This document shows, one piece after another, positions 57,908 through 64,000 of a stretch of 64,000 nucleotides of DNA. The notes beneath the pieces were generated by a model. It worked only from the letters and a program-made list of their open reading frames with translations, had not been told where the DNA came from and made no database searches. The DNA lies in assembly GCA_027886185.1 (NCBI GenBank), contig WOAB01000528.1, positions 1,612,001-1,676,000 on the forward strand. The letters are read 5' to 3'. How positions within the stretch are numbered: position 1 is the first letter of the stretch; each line of letters begins with the position of its first letter. The stretch is from Rheum nobile. Its lineage: Eukaryota > Streptophyta > Magnoliopsida > Caryophyllales > Polygonaceae. Both the position numbers and the translations under genes were made by a program.

Positions 57908-60900
57908 GTATCCAGTGGTTGTGACACCCTACGTGTGCTATCCCCACAAAATTTATGGGAGGTGCGAAGCTTGATCCAGACGCCCGTATTGGTAAGCACA
58001 ATGAAGGGTGCTCAGATATGACGACGATAGCAACGTTATACACCGTTGAAAACACTAAACCCATGAATGGTATGTCAAGCCAATAATCCACGCCACAAGG
58101 GGTATTAACATAGTTAATTTGAACCATTAGATCGTCCCATGACCCTGGTCTTGCATAAGCTCGTACCGGCTCCCACATTTGTCGGTTAACACGCAACTCC
58201 TTTGCCATCGCGCTACGGATCAAGGGATACTGACCCTCACTCATCCCCATAAGCACAACCAAAGACTGATAGCCACAATGTCCGTCTGAACGTACTTCCT
58301 TAGCACCGTTAATGTACCCAAACCAGAAGTAATCGATATTCCGAACCCCAAAGTCCACCCCAAAATGAATCATGGGTTCCTCAGGCCATTCCGACTTACG
58401 GACTCCCACATCGGCGTCCTCAAATTGTGATTCTTCTGGTTGCGGTTGGGATTGCATGTCCTCAGCGTCGAGCACCACAATACTTGGTTGCTTTCTGGGA
58501 CGGCCTAGCCCTTTCGCCTTCTCCTTTGCCTTTCCTTGTGCCTTTGCCTTCTCAGACTTTAGTAAGTTTTCTCTTACGTGCTCATGCAGACTCTTTTCCC
58601 TAGTCGGCGACCCCTTTGCCTTGTTCTTCGCACCACTTGGCCTTCCCTTGGAATGTATGCCCGTCGGCTCCATAAATGTACTCTGTTCCGGATGCTCCAA
58701 GGCCATGTACAACTCACTCATTTGCCATAACGTGGCTTGGGTCAAAGTACGGCTTTGCACTTTCGACCACATCTCACGCAATCTCAACTCTAGAATGGAA
58801 ATAGCTACACCGTCATCACCAAGCGCACATGTTGTTGGATCATTTTCCCAATGCAAGTCCTTCCAGAAGTCGTGAATGTCGTCTGGAGTGAGAGTTGTCT
58901 TTGTAATGATGGCTTTTGCAATATCGTGGACGCACGGCAACCCAAGGCAGTCTCTCACCCAATGATCATCGCATACTTCTGAATACTCATCCTTCACTAG
59001 CTGATCATACATGGCCAACAACAAATCAAAACACCTATCCGACACTCTGCAAAACAGCCTTGAAAAGACCATTCGAGCAAGCTCTGGAAACCCTGGGTCG
59101 TTGAACTCCATTGGTCGTGTAGACAGTGACTTATTCATGGTCGCTTTTATCGTGTCTATTTGAAGAAGGATTGCATGGTGGATCCTTACGATCACTCTGT
59201 TAAAGCCGCCTCTGCTGGACCCTATAATATCTTTCAACACACGATGCATCCCCTCAACCCTATCAAAACAATAAAATTTTACTCAGGGTACAACATTCAT
59301 ATCGAATACTAAACTATTCTAACTACACAATGTTCAAATTATACCTGTTTGAAGTTCGTGTGAAGAAGTGAAGGGTGTCATCCGTCCAAGCTCTTACTAT
59401 ACTTTCCTTGTAAGGAGTCAGCCATTCTCTCTCGACGTATCCAACAAGGCCGCTCTTCCACGACTTCCTCAATGCTCTAAGCCTCTCCTCGTACCTTTCC
59501 TATGTGGTCGAGCAAAATAGTCCCCAACACTGGTTTGTAAACGTATCGACCTTGGCACTATCTTTTATAACCTTATCCGCATGTGCCTTGATGTTGTTTC
59601 TAATATGGACCCAACACAAGAGCTGCCTAACCGGGGAGTCTTTGAATACTACCTTAATAGCTTTCATGAGATCCTTTTCACAATCGGTCATGATAGCATT
59701 GGGCATAACTCCTAACTGCTGATACAAGTTCCGAAGGGTAGTCAATATCCACTGGTAATGGAAAAACGTCTCTGCTTTTGTGAATGCGTACGCAATGTTG
59801 AACGTCTTGTGAGTGCTGGTAAAACCAACAATCTCCACCAAAGACATATCATACCTATTACCAGTGGACATTAATACTTGTCAATATAACTAATTAAACA
59901 AGAGCACATACAAAATTAACTGTTATTAAATGGTTTTACATACTTGTTTGTTTTGTATGTGACGTCAATGATCACCACGTACGGGAACTTCTTCAACAAG
60001 CGTAGCGACTCCGGGTGAGCAAAAAACAGGATCTCTACCTCTTGCCCTTTCTTATTATTCCTAAGAGGATAAAAAAGATACCCGTTCTCTTTCAAAAAAG
60101 TCAGAGACCACTGGGTAATCGTCAATTCCCCACGATCCTCGTACTGGAGCTTATGCAAAAAGTTTGCAACCTGCTTCATTGATGTCACATTTTCCGGAAA
60201 GTGTTTCCTCAAGTTCGAAACAATCTCTTTCGGAGTCTTCCGACCATCACCCCATTTCTTAGCCATGACCTCCTCCTCTTGGGTCATTCGACCCATGAAT
60301 GCATTCCCATGAAAGCTAGCATAAAGCTTGTGGTTGTGGGTGCCATGTATAACATCCAAGACCCATTTTTTAGTAAGGGATCATGTCTTCTTGTGGAAAC
60401 GACACCCGTATAGCTCGAATTTACAACCACACTTCTTTGATCTACGTTTTCGAATCCTTTCAACCGACAACTCTGGATTTTGTACATTAACTTTAGGCCT
60501 CCCAGATCTCAGCTCACCATATCTATCGCATGTCAAATTAACCACGTACGCATTTGAAGTACGTTTTACCAAAACTATCATCAGCTCTTTTGCTTTAGCT
60601 CTAGCCCATTCAAGCATTTCATTCTTACTCCCCCACTCTAGGACAATACGAAAATAATCTCCATAATCTCCCCCCTATAATTAATTGTTATTTAATAATT
60701 ATTATACTTTCTACAATTATAACTACAAATACATCAATTTACCAAAGACATTAATAATTCATAATACAATCCACGAATTTTATGTGCAACTACGTAAACT
60801 ACTACTTCATACCTAATATCATACAAAATTAATTATATACGATATTTTTCGTATGTCACTCGAAATTATTTGTTATATTACATCATAACTACTTCATACA

Positions 60901-61129
60901 AAACTAGGACATGATTCATTACTCAAATTAAAATGAAATCAACACTAACCGTGCAAGAATCGCCGCTCGAATCACAATTGTCTCCTTCGTCATCGGAACC
61001 CGAAGACTCGTTCACTTCGTCTACTTCTTCATCTTCTCGTTCTTGTACCCAATTACATTCCTCACTTTCATGATTATAATACTTCATATTGAGTGCGTTG
61101 GTGTGCAAGAGAATAGTATCAATTTCTTC

Positions 61130-61376
61130 GGGTATATATAGGCTGAAATGGGTTGAGAAAAATCAGACCCTTTGGTGCGTTAAGGCTTGTCGCACCAACG
61201 GTCTGATTTTTTCTAGCCGTTGGCAGTTTGAATTCATCAATTTGTGCGTTAAGGCTTAACGCACATGAACAGTATCATGCGTTAAGTCTTATCGCACCAG
61301 TTCTGAATATTCAGTTCTGAATATTTTTACAACTTTCGGACTGTTATGTCCCTTGTACGTTAAGACTTAACGCACC
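61130..61376 (-). promoter_or_regulatory. Transposase-gene promoter and right MULE end with four 23-bp palindromes
   Basis: Palindromes lie at 61174-61196, 61243-61265, 61276-61298 and 61354-61376, all of the same 11+1+11 design as at the left end. The TATA box CCTATATATACCC (minus strand, 61142-61130) is identical to that of the GRF gene. The start codon is only 43 bp beyond it, so the leader must be very short. Confidence 0.87.
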
Positions 61377-61605
61377 AAACAGTGTGCATTTAGACACTGT
61401 TTGGTGTGTATATATACAGACCCTATATTTTATCTTATTATTTTTCTGTCTATATTAAGATAAAAATTGAATTTTTTTCCATAAAGTACTCAAACTATTT
61501 GATACTCCGAAAATAATGGAGTTTTCTCTCGATTGATATCTAAACAAATTTTAAACATAACCATTCAATTAATTTAGCTAGGTTGTTAATTGTTATCTAA
61601 ATCTT

Positions 61606-61923
61606 GGCCCGTTTGGTATTCATATACTGATATCAGGTATGTATATGGAAATCACTCATATCCATACCTGGTGTTTGGTATATCAGTATATGGATATCAA
61701 ATTGATATTTTTGATATCCTAATATCCCCACTTTTAACATTTTTTATATACCCATTTTTATTAGGGTATCACTCATATCTTTTCTCCTCTATCTACTATG
61801 TCTCCTCTCCAAAACACATCTCCTTCCAAACACAGATATCAGATATCAATCTCATACTCATACCTGATATCTGATACCCATACCCATACCTGATATACTA
61901 AGATATGGATACCAAAAGGGCCC
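61606..61923. mobile_element. MITE with GGCCCNTTTGGTAT termini
   Basis: 318 bp with inverted ends of roughly 35 bp (GGCCCGTTTGGTATTCATAT on the left, GGGCCCTTTTGGTATCCATA read inward from the right), followed on both sides by ATATCAGGTATG. The interior is full of GATATC motifs. The target duplication is not clear, so PIF/Tourist and hAT are both open. Confidence 0.65.
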
Positions 61924-61944
61924 TAATATGATATTCAAATCATT

Positions 61945-62005
61945 TATCTATCTATCTATCTATCTATCTATTATATATTTCTATTATATATATATATATA
62001 TATTA
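61945..62005. repeat. (ATCT)n and (TA)n microsatellites
   Basis: A run of TATC units at about 61947-61971 is followed by a run of TA at about 61984-62004. Simple repeats only. Confidence 0.9.
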
Positions 62006-62990
62006 AAGCAAAAGAATTCAGAGCCACCGTATTGATTCTGGGCCCACAAATCCTATGTCTCATTTTCTTATTAATCCACTTTTTTCTTTAACATTATATT
62101 TTAATTTAAATCACAAAATCTAATCACAACTAACTTCAAATATTTAAAATTTTAAATCACAATATCTAATCACAACTACCTTCAAATATATAAAAACTAT
62201 ATACAACTTTTTTATAAAATTTTATTTCTACAAATTACATATACAATAAGCTTATAATATATGTCAAAATAATATATGATAGATTTCTTACTAAACTTAT
62301 ATATATAATACATCTTATATTCATTTATGTAATTAGTAATATAATTTTCATGCGTTTGTATATATAATTTGACACATATATATATAAATTTATGGACCAA
62401 AATCGTACAATATATACAATTTCGAACTCATAATACATGTGCTTTTATAATCAAGCCCACTATATTATATTATTAGACATATAAATTTTATGGCCCATTT
62501 AGAGTAAAATGACCCGAATAAATTTTATGACCCATCTATATATATATATATTAAAGCTATTGAATTTCGAGCCACCAAAATGCTTTTGACCCCACAAATC
62601 CTACGTGTCATTTTGTTATTAATCCACTTTTTTTTTCTTAACATTATATTTCAATTTAAATCACAATATCTTAATCACACCTAGCTTCAAATATATAAAA
62701 ACTATATACAACTTTGTTGAATGCTTATACATTTTTTATAAATTTTGATTTCTACAAATTGCAAAAAATAAGCTTATATATGTCAAACTAATATATATAG
62801 ATTTTCTACTAAACTTATATATATCATATACATCTTATATTCATTTATGTAATTAGTAATATTATTTTTATGAATTTTCATATATAATTGACATATATAA
62901 ATTTATGGACCAAAATCATACAATATATACAATTTTCAACTCACAGTACATGTGCTTTTCTAATTCAACCCACTGTATTTTATTAACAAT
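61985..62990 (+). mobile_element. Two tandem Helitron-like copies
   Basis: A TA-rich run ending ATTAAAGC occurs at about 61985-62012 and again at about 62538-62558. After each come matching blocks: GAGCCACC, CCCACAAATCCTA, TTATTAATCCACTTTTT, TAATTTAAATCACAA and CATCTTATATTCATTTATGT. The spacing is about 550 bp. Such ATTAAAGC starts are typical of plant Helitrons. The 3' ends are not defined. Confidence 0.5.
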
Positions 62991-64000
62991 TTAGTGAAAT
63001 TTCAGACTAATGTATCTTAACAAAATTAATTTATATAATCTTGAGATTTTCTTCTAAACCTTTCAATTTTAATAACTCATCTTAACAACAATTACATCAT
63101 ATCAGATTTTTAACGAATTTGGTATATTGTACGTTCCCATTTAACAAATTTTTTTATATATAATTTTCTATATAAAAAAAATACATAGTCTCTATTTTCC
63201 GATTTTATAATGTTTCTCTAGGCTTATTACTTATCATTTTGCTAAATATATTTTTCAGTTATAAAAAATCAAATTGAGTTTGTTAATCACAAAGAAAATA
63301 TTCACTAACAAGTCGTGAAATATCAATTATAAATTACCAAGAAAATTTTGTTAAATCAAACAAAAAGTTTAACTAAAAATCCAGGTCAATCTTTGTTGTA
63401 ACAAACTTTCGATTTCATATGATTATACACATTATCAAAAGTAAAATAAATGTAGTACGTATACAAATTAAAAAAGTATTTGAATTTGAGATAACTTTAC
63501 ACCTACATAAATCAGCCACTATTAATTAATTATATATTCAAATAATTTTTTAATTATCATTTTCTAGAAGTAATGATATAAATTAAAATCAAAATTTAAA
63601 AACTTTAGATGGGTCCATTACGTAATTATAAAAAACTAAAAAAATGTGATTTATTTGGTTGATTTGTAATGATTTTTTATATATTTTGCTGAATTATTTC
63701 ATATATTTATTTTAACAAAAAGTTAAAATATCAAAATTATTTATTTCCCTTCATTTGATCTCATATCCCCTTTCGAGACACCAAAACAATTATAGATCAA
63801 CTTTGCTTACGTGTTATATTCCGATTAATCCTATTTTTAATTTACTTTTTTCCTTAAACTAACTAAATTTATACTATAAAAATCTTCAAAATTTCATCAA
63901 ATAACTCAATTTTTTCATATGAATAGTACCTTTGATCTAATATAAACATTTTATTTTATTTGGATATTAATTTTCACATTTATATTCTATAATAAAATTG
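62991..64000. other. AT-rich sequence, no gene seen
   Basis: Very AT-rich with no open frame of interest, no clear repeat structure and no RNA gene recognised. Confidence 0.5.

Larger units (their letters stand above)
48754..61087 (-). pseudogene. MULE transposase fused to OTU cysteine protease, two stops
   Basis: Exons on minus: 61087-60950, 60674-59944, 59854-59345, 59259-57908 continued at 49007-49006, and 48918-48754. All junctions keep frame, about 965 codons. Order: acidic start, FAR1/MuDR-like N-terminal region (EWGSKNEMLEWARAKAKEL), MULE catalytic domain (IIDVTYKTNKY, IMTDCEKDLMKAI), SWIM-type finger (CLGLPCVH), basic linker with an RGRP/AT-hook-like GLGRPRK, then OTU. The OTU domain has DGHCGYQSL (Asp and Cys) and CHNHW (His), followed by the short last exon beginning VTLINESPLPP. 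The lesions are TGA 60383-60381 and TAG 59502-59500. OTU proteases cleave ubiquitin; the target here is unknown. The nested gypsy element splits exon 4 two codons after NHW. Confidence 0.87.
42847..61423. mobile_element. Autonomous-type MULE carrying PMD, GRF and transposase-OTU genes
   Basis: A perfect 9-bp duplication TATATTTTA flanks it (42838-42846 and 61424-61432). The ends share inverted similarity: ATATATACACAC, then GTCTAAATGCA, then GCGTTAAG...CTTAACGTACA. Inside are a PMD gene (+, 43.2-46.6 kb), a GRF gene (+, 48.2-48.5 kb) and a MULE transposase fused to an OTU domain (-, 48.75-61.09 kb). A Tat gypsy element is nested at 49013-57907. Without that insertion the MULE is about 9.7 kb. 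Decay is limited: the transposase has two in-frame stops, the PMD gene three stops and one frameshift, and the GRF gene none. Confidence 0.9.

Overview
The window is nuclear DNA of a flowering plant, most likely a eudicot. It has GT-AG introns, plant-specific mobile elements of almost every class, tRNA-Asp and tRNA-Met primer sites, TTTAGGG-type motifs and a plant LSM4 gene. The species cannot be named from what is visible. Almost everything is transposon. The one convincing host gene is LSM4 (about 28.67-30.63 kb, minus strand, seven coding exons).

Region 0.8-22.5 kb is a PIF/Harbinger DNA transposon split by two complete LTR retrotransposons. One is an Athila-like gag-protease-only element (2799-9810, target duplication CGTCC). 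The other is a SIRE/Maximus-like Copia element with an extra 3' ORF (10868-21487, target duplication AGTTG). Removing both insertions on paper makes the Harbinger ORF1 open through and rejoins the transposase in frame. From 22.7 to 28.3 kb come minus-strand SANT-domain and unknown genes, a LINE tail and an RTE-type LINE remnant.

Region 30.99-36.12 kb is a foldback transposon. Its arms are about 1 kb and its centre is a roughly 3 kb AT-rich repeat that is itself arranged head to head. It starts about 0.36 kb from the LSM4 start codon. A Stowaway MITE, LINE tails, a captured GOLDEN2-LIKE-like fragment and a 2 kb non-autonomous LTR element (39065-41068) follow.

Region 42847-61423 is the most interesting part: one Mutator-like element (MULE) with a perfect 9-bp target duplication (TATATTTTA). 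It carries three genes: a plant mobile domain (PMD) protein, a small GRF-zinc-finger protein, and on the opposite strand a MULE transposase fused to an OTU cysteine-protease domain. Eleven copies of a 23-bp palindrome lie in the upstream region of all three genes and in both termini, which suggests one recognition or regulatory system for the whole element. A young Tat-lineage Ty3/gypsy element (49013-57907, target duplication GTATC), containing about sixty copies of a 17-bp satellite, sits inside the transposase gene at the codon two residues after the presumed OTU catalytic histidine. The MULE without that insertion would be about 9.7 kb.

The last 2.5 kb is AT-rich sequence with a MITE and two tandem Helitron-like copies. 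Exon coordinates were read by eye from splice signals and frame. Identity estimates are hand counts, and no database search was possible.
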